A stretch of 64,000 nucleotides of DNA from an uncultured Duncaniella sp. (lineage in GTDB: Bacteria > Bacteroidota > Bacteroidia > Bacteroidales > Muribaculaceae): assembly GCA_910587515.1 (NCBI GenBank), contig CAJULW010000028.1, positions 4,967 through 68,966 of the forward strand. The letters are read 5' to 3'. The translations under genes were made by a program, and so were the position numbers. The notes below the pieces were generated by a model. The model was not told where the DNA came from and searched no databases. It saw nothing but the letters and a program-made list of their open reading frames with translations. Below, piece after piece: positions 47,018-54,615 of this stretch. Each line of letters begins with the position of its first letter. Position 1 is the stretch's first letter.

Positions 47018-47050
47018 GGAAAGAGTCCGGTACAATATCGGACTCTTTCC
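47018..47050 (-). terminator. Terminator downstream of GH31 gene
   Basis: Perfect 12-bp stem (47018-47029 with 47039-47050) about 90 bp past the GH31 stop. The remaining 46032-47139 gap is otherwise explained by the PUL terminator and the dead IS. Confidence 0.7.
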
Positions 47051-47139
47051 AAAATCGGATAGTGTTTAAGCAGTCCGACTTTTTTTGTGTACTTCAATTC
47101 TGATGCAGCTCGTGTTCGAATGGCATCCAATTAAAAATT

Positions 47140-49584
47140 TTACATGTGGATTTTGTGGCTTTGGCCGTTGTATTCAATTGTTTTTGTCCTGATGTTTTTT
47201 CCGTCGGTAAGGATGATGTTGAATTTTCTGTTTTTGAGCATACCTGGATATGAGCCGTTTCGTTTGCCTATCGTAAGCGTATTCGATTTGTCATCCCAAT
47301 GGAAATTGATGGTTGAATATTCTCCCTTTTCATAGTTGTAGTTGTCGAATTCATCCTCGTAGAGTATGAATTCTCCGTTGTCACCGGCATAGACGCGCAC
47401 GTCGAGATTGTCCCACGGTTTTTCGGTGGCATACTGTACATCGGGTCCGATCGGAAGTATGGAGCCGGCTTTTACGTATAGAGGTATGGTTTTGATGTCG
47501 GTCGCACGGACAATTGTTTTGCCACCGGAAAATTTCTCACCGGTGAAGAAGTCATACCAGTCCGCGCCTTTCGGGAAGAAGACCTCTGCCTGACGTGGCG
47601 ACATGAAGTCGACAATGCTTGTCGCTGCTGACGGGTCGGCTGTTTCCTTTCGGTCCCAACCGGAGTTCTCGTCGATATCGGAGACATGTTCCGGAGTGTA
47701 TTGAGCTTCAAGGACAGGTGCGGCCATGAGAGCTTGGCCAAGCATGAACTGGTCGCCTCGGTTCCATGTCGCTTTGTCGGATGCAAAGTCAGCGACGAGA
47801 GGACGGATAATTGACTCGCGTCGTGATGTCACTCCCCACGATGTTGAATATAGGTAGGGTAGGAGTGTGTAGCGCAGTCTGATGGATTCTTCGATGGCAT
47901 CGTAGACGGGCTCTCCTTTTTTGCCGAACTCATAGATTTCGCGACGTACGTCGGCTCCGTGCGAGCGCATCATAGGCAGGAATGTGCCCATCTGAAGCCA
48001 ACGCACATACAACTCTTTGAACTGAGGGTTTTTCGCTGCACCGTTTTCCACCCCGGGCATGTTGTAGGCACTACAGAAAAAGCCTCCGAGGTCGGAATTG
48101 ACGTTAGGGTTGCCTGTCATAGAGAAATTCAGCATCGCGGGTATCTGGTTTCGGAGCATTTCCCAGGTCGAGGCGACATCACCGGTCCATACGTTGCATC
48201 CGTAACGTTGTTGCCCAGTCCATCCGGAACGTGTGAGGATAAACACTCGCATACTATCGGAAACAGCCCGTTGATGGTCGTAGACACCGCCCACGGTCAT
48301 GAGCGGATAGGCGCCACGCACACGTCTGAAAGAGCCGAGTGTGGTTTTTCGTGTCATGTCCTCTTCTTTTATACAGTAATGGTCAGGTTCGGTCGAGTCC
48401 ATCCACCAACCGTCCATACCTACATCGTAAAGCCGACGAAGGTGTTTCCAATATATGTCGCGTGCCATCGGACTGTAAGCGTCGTAGACTTTTACTCCCG
48501 ACGGATAGTCGGTTCGTGCAGGCCAAATATCCGCTATGCCAGACATCGGCCATGTCGTAATGTCGAAAAGCAGGCCTTTTTCTCCGAGTTCTTGAAACTG
48601 TTTGGTCTGTGGACCAAACGATGACCAGATGGATATTATCGCGTGGGCGTTGGCAGCGTGTATGCTGTCCATCATGCCTTTCGGATCTTTGAAATCGGGA
48701 GTGAGAAACTCCATGGCGTTCCAAAGATAGTTGCTTCCCCAGTATTGCCAGTCCTGTATGACACCGTCGAGCGGCACTCCGAGTTCACGGTGACGCTTCA
48801 CCACGTCGGTGATCTCCTTTTGTGATTTATAGCGCTCGCGGCTTTGCCAGAATCCGTAGGTTAGCGGGAACATGGGGACGTCGCCTGTAAGTGCGCGAAT
48901 CTGCCGGATGCTTCCGTCTATAGTTCCATTGTCATATATAAAGTAGTAGTCGACACAGTCACCCACTTCTGATTCGAATGAGGCTTCGACGGAGCTGTCG
49001 CTGAAAAATGTCGGGGAGTAATTATCCCAGATTATACCATAACCTTTTACAGATTGGATTACCGGTATTCCGTCTTCTATATTGCCCGGAATCAGGTTGT
49101 GGCTTACACCGCGTTGCGAGAGCGTGCCTTTTTCGAGATTGCCAAGCCCGTAGATCGCTTCGTCCTTATCGAGTCCGAATGTCTGTTTAATCCGGTAGGA
49201 CGCTGTGCCGGCATCGTCAAAGGGTGTGAATATAGCGGGTGTGTTTTCTTTAATCAGTGTTTTGTTTTTATTGTCTCTGAACGCGACAGTTCCGGATTTA
49301 AGATCGATCGAAGCGGTTATATCGTTGCTTTTGACTTCGATTTGTGCGTCTTTTCGTCGTGTGTCGAGTTTGGTTTGTTGCGGTGAGGCTATGACTGACA
49401 GGCTTGTTTTTTCGAAGTTGTTTCCGACAGGCGATTTGATCACTCTGACCGCTCCCGGATTGTAGAACTGTAGTTCGATCACAGTGCGGTCTACGGTAGC
49501 CTTCACTCCGGTTGGCGTTTGCTCGAATGTCTGCGCGTTGAGCGTAAAGACGGCTGACAGAAGAATTGATGGTATGATACGCAT
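47140..49584 (-). CDS. GH31 alpha-xylosidase-like enzyme, exported
   Basis: 814 residues with a signal peptide (MRIIPSILLSAVFTLNAQ). A GH31 N-terminal beta-sandwich (about 25-230, EAIYGLGNLEKGTLSQRG) precedes the barrel with the nucleophile in GWWMDSTEPDHY (Asp about 394) and a later FSMTGNPNVNSDLGGFF block. The WMDSTEP form is the one seen in bacterial alpha-xylosidases of xyloglucan pathways. It lacks the long PA14-type insert of BoGH31, judging by its shorter length. It is on the opposite strand from the PUL operon and separated from it by the dead IS, but it supplies the activity that a xyloglucan locus needs. Confidence 0.9.
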   Translation of the reverse strand: MRIIPSILLSAVFTLNAQTFEQTPTGVKATVDRTVIELQFYNPGAVRVIKSPVGNNFEKTSLSVIASPQQTKLDTRRKDAQIEVKSNDITASIDLKSGTVAFRDNKNKTLIKENTPAIFTPFDDAGTASYRIKQTFGLDKDEAIYGLGNLEKGTLSQRGVSHNLIPGNIEDGIPVIQSVKGYGIIWDNYSPTFFSDSSVEASFESEVGDCVDYYFIYDNGTIDGSIRQIRALTGDVPMFPLTYGFWQSRERYKSQKEITDVVKRHRELGVPLDGVIQDWQYWGSNYLWNAMEFLTPDFKDPKGMMDSIHAANAHAIISIWSSFGPQTKQFQELGEKGLLFDITTWPMSGIADIWPARTDYPSGVKVYDAYSPMARDIYWKHLRRLYDVGMDGWWMDSTEPDHYCIKEEDMTRKTTLGSFRRVRGAYPLMTVGGVYDHQRAVSDSMRVFILTRSGWTGQQRYGCNVWTGDVASTWEMLRNQIPAMLNFSMTGNPNVNSDLGGFFCSAYNMPGVENGAAKNPQFKELYVRWLQMGTFLPMMRSHGADVRREIYEFGKKGEPVYDAIEESIRLRYTLLPYLYSTSWGVTSRRESIIRPLVADFASDKATWNRGDQFMLGQALMAAPVLEAQYTPEHVSDIDENSGWDRKETADPSAATSIVDFMSPRQAEVFFPKGADWYDFFTGEKFSGGKTIVRATDIKTIPLYVKAGSILPIGPDVQYATEKPWDNLDVRVYAGDNGEFILYEDEFDNYNYEKGEYSTINFHWDDKSNTLTIGKRNGSYPGMLKNRKFNIILTDGKNIRTKTIEYNGQSHKIHM

Positions 49585-49763
49585 GGGTTAGACTGTGTTG
49601 TAAGGCGTTGAATGGTGTTAAATAGATTGTTCGTGTTTTTGAAACCGTTGGTTTCCCATAACTAAAACTTGTGATCGTAAAGTTAGAAAAACCGTTTTTC
49701 CCCTATGTGTAAACAATGATAAGCAAAGACACCAACAATGTTATCAGGCCCGGTAGAAATGAA

Positions 49764-49793
49764 AACCCGGTACGATAGATGTCGCACCGGGTT
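49764..49793 (-). terminator. Terminator after pectate lyase gene
   Basis: On the minus strand AACCCGGT pairs with ACCGGGTT around a 14-nt loop, followed by TTC. It lies 56 bp past the lyase stop. Confidence 0.75.
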
Positions 49794-49848
49794 GATGGTC
49801 AGAAGTCCGCGTCAATGCAGACTTGAAATGGTCTTATATCCTACCGTA

Positions 49849-52800
49849 TTATCGTTGGATATATTTTTTCCCGTTTTTGATCACGATTCCTTTGTAGGTT
49901 TCGTCGACCTGGATGCCCATAAGGTTATAAACAGGAGCGTCATCATCGTCGTTATTGTCAATTATGACATCCTCGATTCCGCTGAAGTCGGGACCGAAGT
50001 CACCGTTGGCGTCGGAAATGCGGAAGGCGTTGAGGCTTACGGCTCCTGAGATCGAAGTCGGAACGATCTTAACGAAACGAGACTCGGGGTTGAGTTCGAT
50101 TTCACCGTGGAATGGAAGGTCGTTTTGAGTGAACACGCGGATGGTGCGCCAAGTGGGATCGATATCGGCGTTGCGTGTCTCCTGGATTTTGAGGCGTACG
50201 GTAGTGCCTTCTTCCGCGGTTATGCCAAGGTAGATTTTCTTGGCGGCATCGTTAAAATAGGCCATCACTTTGTCGCTTTTAGAGGCTGAACGGAAGGTCA
50301 CATGGTCAGCAGCGATTTCGCCTCCATTGTCGCCTCCGCCCACCTGACACCAGTGGGGATAGTCGCTTTGTGCGGTTTGCACGAGAGAACCTACGGTTTC
50401 GTATGGGGCTGTTTCGTTGAAGGGAGCGAAGTTGACAGGGAGAGTCTTGATCGCCTTGCCCCAGTGTGTCTCACCTTCGGCTTTGGTACGGGGGAAGTCT
50501 CCGGTGTTGATCTTGATTTCACCGATAAACGACTTGTCTCCGGCAATGTTGGTCAGGTCTCCGTTGACGAATTTAACGCTGTATTCAGAGTTTGCGTCGA
50601 GTGCGTCGTAGGCGATGTTGAGTTTGTTGCCTGACGCGCTGACAGAGATGTTTTCGAATTGATGAACACCTGAAATAGTAGCAGTGCCATTGTATTTCAC
50701 TTCCTGGTTGAAAGAAAGCGAGAGAGAACCATCGGTATAATTTACGTTGTTGACGAGAGAACCGGCGGTCATTTCAAGAGGCTCTGATCCGTCGGGAGCG
50801 ATGTAGCGTTCGATCATAATGTCGTTGACATTGATCTTTTTGCCGTTTGATTCGAGACGGAACTGAACTTCGCCCGCGTTGGTGTAGGTGAAGGTTTTCT
50901 TGAAGACTCTTTTGCGTCCTTCGATCACTACATCCTGTACGGATTCGTCACCGCCTGCGATGGTGTATAGTTTTACGGTCTGCTGTGAAGTACCGGGGTT
51001 GCCGATGTAGTAAGTGATGACACAGGGACCCTGGACAGCGGGAGTGGTTACATATTCGCTACCGTTGATAAACTGGATTGCGTTAGTCGTGGCACCCTCG
51101 TCGTCAGCCGATGCGGGGCCGTAGTCTTTGGTTCCGTCTGCAGAGTAGCATCCGGGCATGTGTACTATGCGGCTTGCGGTTGCTCCTACACCGATGACCA
51201 TGCCGTTGAATGTTTTAGAGCCGTTTGTCGATCCTTTCTTAAAGATTTCTGTATTAGATATTGCAGAACCATAGGCAGCCGCATATTCTTCGGGAGTGGT
51301 AGTGAAGTCTGTGTAGAACAGAACGCCTCCGGATGTAGACGAGAAATTCCATACGGTTCCGGTCGTAGTACCGATAGAGTTTGTGGCATCGATACGCCAA
51401 TAGTATGTTTTGCCGGCTTCGAGGTCATTGCATTGCCATTCTTTCTTGGTCAGACCTTCGGCTTTTTTTTCGAGTGCGTCGGCCGATGTTCCGAGATAGA
51501 TAGCATAGGTGACATCTCCTCCGTAGGCTTTGATGTCGTCAACCCATGTGAATGTAATGCCGTTGGCTATGCCTTCTTTGGCTCCGATGGCCGGGAATGG
51601 ATCGGTAGAGGGCGCGGGTGCGGAAGGATCACCGTTGGTTTCGGTCTCTACTACGTCAGAGTAGTCGGAGACAAGACCCTTGCCGTCGGTTGAGCGAAGT
51701 TTTATATAATATTTAGTTTTTTGTGACAGGCCGGTCACTTCTGTAGATGTTGTTCCGGCAGCTACGGTTTTTGCCTCGGTGAATGTGTTGCCGTCGGTCG
51801 AAACTTCGATCACGAAACCGTGTTCGGTGTTTTTGTTGACATCCCATGTGATTGTCACGCTTTCTTTCTGAGTGTCGGTGACAGCAAGCTTGATGGGCTT
51901 TTTGATGTAGGGATACGCCTCGGTGATAGAGTTGGCGTATACCTCGATCCATGCGTAGCCGGTGGCCGGGTCGATAGCTGCTGCGTCCGACGGATCGTTG
52001 GGATTGAGACCGTTTGCTGTCTCCCATGCGTCGGGTATACCGTCGTTGTCGGAGTCAAGCGGTTTCACTCCACCGGAGAGAACGCCAGTGCCGCGATGAG
52101 GCAGTTGGGTTTCGCTGGAAATACCGTTTTTTGTTCCGTTTGCGCCATATGAAGCGAGTTCGTCAATTAAATACTGATCCACTTCGTCACGGGCGGGTAG
52201 GGTAGGCCCGACATTTTCAATGATCCATGCGTATGCCTCTTCGGCAGACATCATGTTTTGTATCGGAGTCAGATGCTGTACTTTTACTTGTTCGTTGGCC
52301 GCTATTTTATCTGCGTTGGCCGTATTGAATTCATCGATAACAGCGTTTACATCGTCTATGCTCCCAAGATATATGCTCTGTGAGCCGTCACTCTGAGTGC
52401 CGAGCATTTCTTCTGTTGTAAGCAGACGTCCGTTGAGGACACCGTCTTTATTATCGTCGAAATAATTGCCAGCACCGTAAAAGCGGAATCCTTGTTTGCC
52501 ACGGGAGAATGGTTTGGTCGCACCGTTCCATGGACCACGCATGAAATAGTTGTTCTGTATGTCGGCCCAAGAGTCTCCTTCGGAGTCACTCATGATGTAG
52601 GCTCCACCGTCGCCCCAGTTGTAGACAACGTTGTTGACAAATTGGTTGAGACCTTTTACTTTAGGATTACGGGTTTTGTTTTCGATATAGAGGTTGCGAT
52701 AAAGGGTCACGCCTCCATCGGTCTGAATAAGTCCTCCGCAGGAATGTGACTGGAGTCCCTGACCTATGATTGAATTCTGGATAGTGACATTGACAGGTCC

Positions 52801-53313
52801 TGTTCCTTTGCTGTTGGATGATATAGAGAAGTTTTCGTCACGTCCCCAAAGCACTGAAAGGTGGTCGAAAATCATGTCGTGGCCTTCAGCGACACCGGCC
52901 GCGTCTTTACCAGAGTCGCCATTGACGCCCATTCGGAATCTGATATAGCGTACGATGGTGTTGTTGGAGTTGGAGAAAGATACGCGGTTGCCGTAAACCT
53001 GGATTCCTTCACCGGGAGCCGTCTGACCAAGCACTGTGATATTGCCTTTGAAAATAAGGGTGGATTTCAGATTGATCACACCTGAAACGTCGAATATGAC
53101 TATTCGGTTAGGCTGGCTGACTGCGTCTCTCAGTGATCCTGGGCCTGCATCGTTAAGGTTTGTCACATGGTAGATCTGTCCACCGCGTCCGCCTGTTGTG
53201 AAACGTCCGAAACCTTCAGCTCCTGGGAAAGCGAGAAGCTGGTCGGCCGCCGATGCCCCAAGACTCATCGCGAGCAGCGAGCAGGTGACGCTTAGCTTTT
53301 TGAATAAATTCAT
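49849..53313 (-). CDS. PL1-type pectate lyase with FN3 domains and C-terminal tail
   Basis: 1154 residues from the ATG at 53311-53313 (MNLFKKLSVTCSLLAMSLGA, signal peptide); the frame is open further upstream to 53385 but that part is not signal-like. A pectate-lyase beta-helix covers about 25-310 (FPGAEGFGRFTTGGRGGQIY, then GPGSLRDAV, and FDHLSVLWGRDENFS). A calcium-type linker DSDNDGIPDAWE (about 420) and two FN3 domains (about 475-660) follow, then beta-rich modules, and a tail NLMGIQVDETYKGIVIKNGKK. The enzyme cleaves polygalacturonan by beta-elimination. The tail nearly repeats that of the 53482 protein. It is the last gene of PUL 2. Confidence 0.88.
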   Translation of the reverse strand: MNLFKKLSVTCSLLAMSLGASAADQLLAFPGAEGFGRFTTGGRGGQIYHVTNLNDAGPGSLRDAVSQPNRIVIFDVSGVINLKSTLIFKGNITVLGQTAPGEGIQVYGNRVSFSNSNNTIVRYIRFRMGVNGDSGKDAAGVAEGHDMIFDHLSVLWGRDENFSISSNSKGTGPVNVTIQNSIIGQGLQSHSCGGLIQTDGGVTLYRNLYIENKTRNPKVKGLNQFVNNVVYNWGDGGAYIMSDSEGDSWADIQNNYFMRGPWNGATKPFSRGKQGFRFYGAGNYFDDNKDGVLNGRLLTTEEMLGTQSDGSQSIYLGSIDDVNAVIDEFNTANADKIAANEQVKVQHLTPIQNMMSAEEAYAWIIENVGPTLPARDEVDQYLIDELASYGANGTKNGISSETQLPHRGTGVLSGGVKPLDSDNDGIPDAWETANGLNPNDPSDAAAIDPATGYAWIEVYANSITEAYPYIKKPIKLAVTDTQKESVTITWDVNKNTEHGFVIEVSTDGNTFTEAKTVAAGTTSTEVTGLSQKTKYYIKLRSTDGKGLVSDYSDVVETETNGDPSAPAPSTDPFPAIGAKEGIANGITFTWVDDIKAYGGDVTYAIYLGTSADALEKKAEGLTKKEWQCNDLEAGKTYYWRIDATNSIGTTTGTVWNFSSTSGGVLFYTDFTTTPEEYAAAYGSAISNTEIFKKGSTNGSKTFNGMVIGVGATASRIVHMPGCYSADGTKDYGPASADDEGATTNAIQFINGSEYVTTPAVQGPCVITYYIGNPGTSQQTVKLYTIAGGDESVQDVVIEGRKRVFKKTFTYTNAGEVQFRLESNGKKINVNDIMIERYIAPDGSEPLEMTAGSLVNNVNYTDGSLSLSFNQEVKYNGTATISGVHQFENISVSASGNKLNIAYDALDANSEYSVKFVNGDLTNIAGDKSFIGEIKINTGDFPRTKAEGETHWGKAIKTLPVNFAPFNETAPYETVGSLVQTAQSDYPHWCQVGGGDNGGEIAADHVTFRSASKSDKVMAYFNDAAKKIYLGITAEEGTTVRLKIQETRNADIDPTWRTIRVFTQNDLPFHGEIELNPESRFVKIVPTSISGAVSLNAFRISDANGDFGPDFSGIEDVIIDNNDDDDAPVYNLMGIQVDETYKGIVIKNGKKYIQR

Positions 53314-53356
53314 GATAAATTTAAGTAAGGTGATTTTGAAGATTGTATTTTGACAC

Positions 53357-53455
53357 AAACAGACATAAGGAACAAGAGTTGACATAAGGTGATTTCAGAC
53401 AGATTGTTTGCTGAAATAAAACCTCTGCGCTTGCTCTTGTTCCTTATGTCTGTTT
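53357..53455 (-). repeat. 22-bp perfect inverted repeat upstream of pectate lyase gene
   Basis: 53357-53378 and 53434-53455 are exact inverted copies (left arm AAACAGACATAAGG...), 55 nt apart, with a smaller TTTCAG/CTGAAA hairpin nested inside. The right arm starts 27 bp past the stop of the preceding gene (53482) and the left arm ends 44 bp before the lyase start. It may be a terminator, an mRNA-stabilising hairpin or a leader structure. Confidence 0.75.
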
Positions 53456-53481
53456 ATATCTATATGTCTATAGATCCGGAA

Positions 53482-54450
53482 TTATTTCTGGATGTATTTT
53501 TTGCCGTTCTTGATGACGATGCCTTTGTAGTTTTCGTCAACCTGAATGCCCATAAGGTTGTAGGCTGGAGCGTTTTCGTCTTCTGCGGGATTGACAACTA
53601 TATCCTCAATGCCTGATTGAGGTCCGTTTTCCATAACCACGTGGTAGAGACCGAGTTCGCTGCCACCGCAACCAATACGGAAGGCAACATTGCCATTAAG
53701 ATTTGCGGGAAGGGCAACTTCGTGTTTGTAGAAACGTTTTGCTACAGCATCAGCGATGCCTTGTACAGGAATGGTTTCGCCTACAACACCGTCAACTACA
53801 GGGGTGACTTCTGCATAAAGGCCTTTGTCGATATATTTTCCACCTGCATGGCCGATCCAGATTGTAAGTTTTGTAGGATTGCTGATAGCGGGGAACTGTA
53901 CATATGTGCCTACACGGCTTCCGGTGTTTGCGTTGCGGTTGAATGCGATTGCATTGCGGCTCGCAACCCAGTCTGCTTCAGATGCAGCTCCGTAGTTAAC
54001 GTCGGGAGCCCATGAATCCTGGCCCCAACCTTTCATTAGAAGAGTACGCGATGGACCTGCACCTTCCTGATTCCAGCAAATGAAAGGGTGGCTCATGTCG
54101 ATAGGAGTAAAATCGTTACCATTAATTGATAGGTTACCTTCAAGAGTATATGTCTGTCCGTCAACGAGGTCGATAGCGAGGTTTTTGGCAGCGTGCCATG
54201 TACCGCTTTCATCTTTGGTATTGAAACTTGTGCCGTCAGTATTTACAGCTTTACCTGTTTTGTCGATAAAATCGTAGTTTCCACCGAAACCAAGACCTTC
54301 AAGTCCGGTAGCTTCGTCAACGATTGTGCCAGCTTCAGCGAAGATAGCTTTGCAATAGAGAGGAGTGTTGTTGAAGTCGTAGGTATAGACTTCTGCATTT
54401 GCTCCGAATGCTGCTACGAGAGCAGCAGAGAGGATAAATGATTTTTTCAT
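53482..54450 (-). CDS. Secreted protein of unknown function with shared C-terminal tail
   Basis: 322 residues from the ATG at 54448-54450 (MKKSFILSAALVAAFGANAE, clear signal peptide). The longer frame from 54594 adds a stretch that covers the SusD terminator, so I reject that start. I recognise no family. The body is beta-rich, with TYDFNNTPLYCKAIF, HPFICWNQEGAGPSRTLL and TIWIGHAGGKYIDKG. It looks like a carbohydrate-binding jelly-roll. The last 45 residues (SGIEDIVVNPAEDENAP, then NLMGIQVDENYKGIVIKNGK) nearly match the tail of the lyase. It holds the SGBP position after SusD, so surface glycan binding is a reasonable inference, but there is no lipobox. Confidence 0.65.
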   Translation of the reverse strand: MKKSFILSAALVAAFGANAEVYTYDFNNTPLYCKAIFAEAGTIVDEATGLEGLGFGGNYDFIDKTGKAVNTDGTSFNTKDESGTWHAAKNLAIDLVDGQTYTLEGNLSINGNDFTPIDMSHPFICWNQEGAGPSRTLLMKGWGQDSWAPDVNYGAASEADWVASRNAIAFNRNANTGSRVGTYVQFPAISNPTKLTIWIGHAGGKYIDKGLYAEVTPVVDGVVGETIPVQGIADAVAKRFYKHEVALPANLNGNVAFRIGCGGSELGLYHVVMENGPQSGIEDIVVNPAEDENAPAYNLMGIQVDENYKGIVIKNGKKYIQK

Positions 54451-54521
54451 TGTGTAGAAATGTTTAATAATGTATAAATTTAATTGGTGAATAGTGCCAA
54501 TGTTTGTTTTGTCAAAAAAAG

Positions 54522-54569
54522 GGGACGGAGACTGTATCCATTTCAGGCGGATCTCGAAATCTCCGTCCC
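54522..54569 (-). terminator. Terminator or attenuator after SusD (PUL 2)
   Basis: On the minus strand GGGACGGAGA pairs with TCTCCGTCCC, then CCTTTTTTT (54514-54521). It sits between SusD and the unknown secreted gene and may lower readthrough. Confidence 0.8.
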
Positions 54570-54615
54570 TGTTCTTTAAGTCTGATTCAATCAATAGTGC
54601 TTGAACCTACCTATT

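Noticed and set aside
47959..48624. 221-residue open frame antisense to GH31
   Set aside because: It lies wholly inside the GH31 gene, has no family features, and reflects codon bias on the opposite strand.
54451..54594. Upstream extension of the secreted protein at 53482
   Set aside because: It contains the SusD terminator stem and lies before a clear signal peptide.
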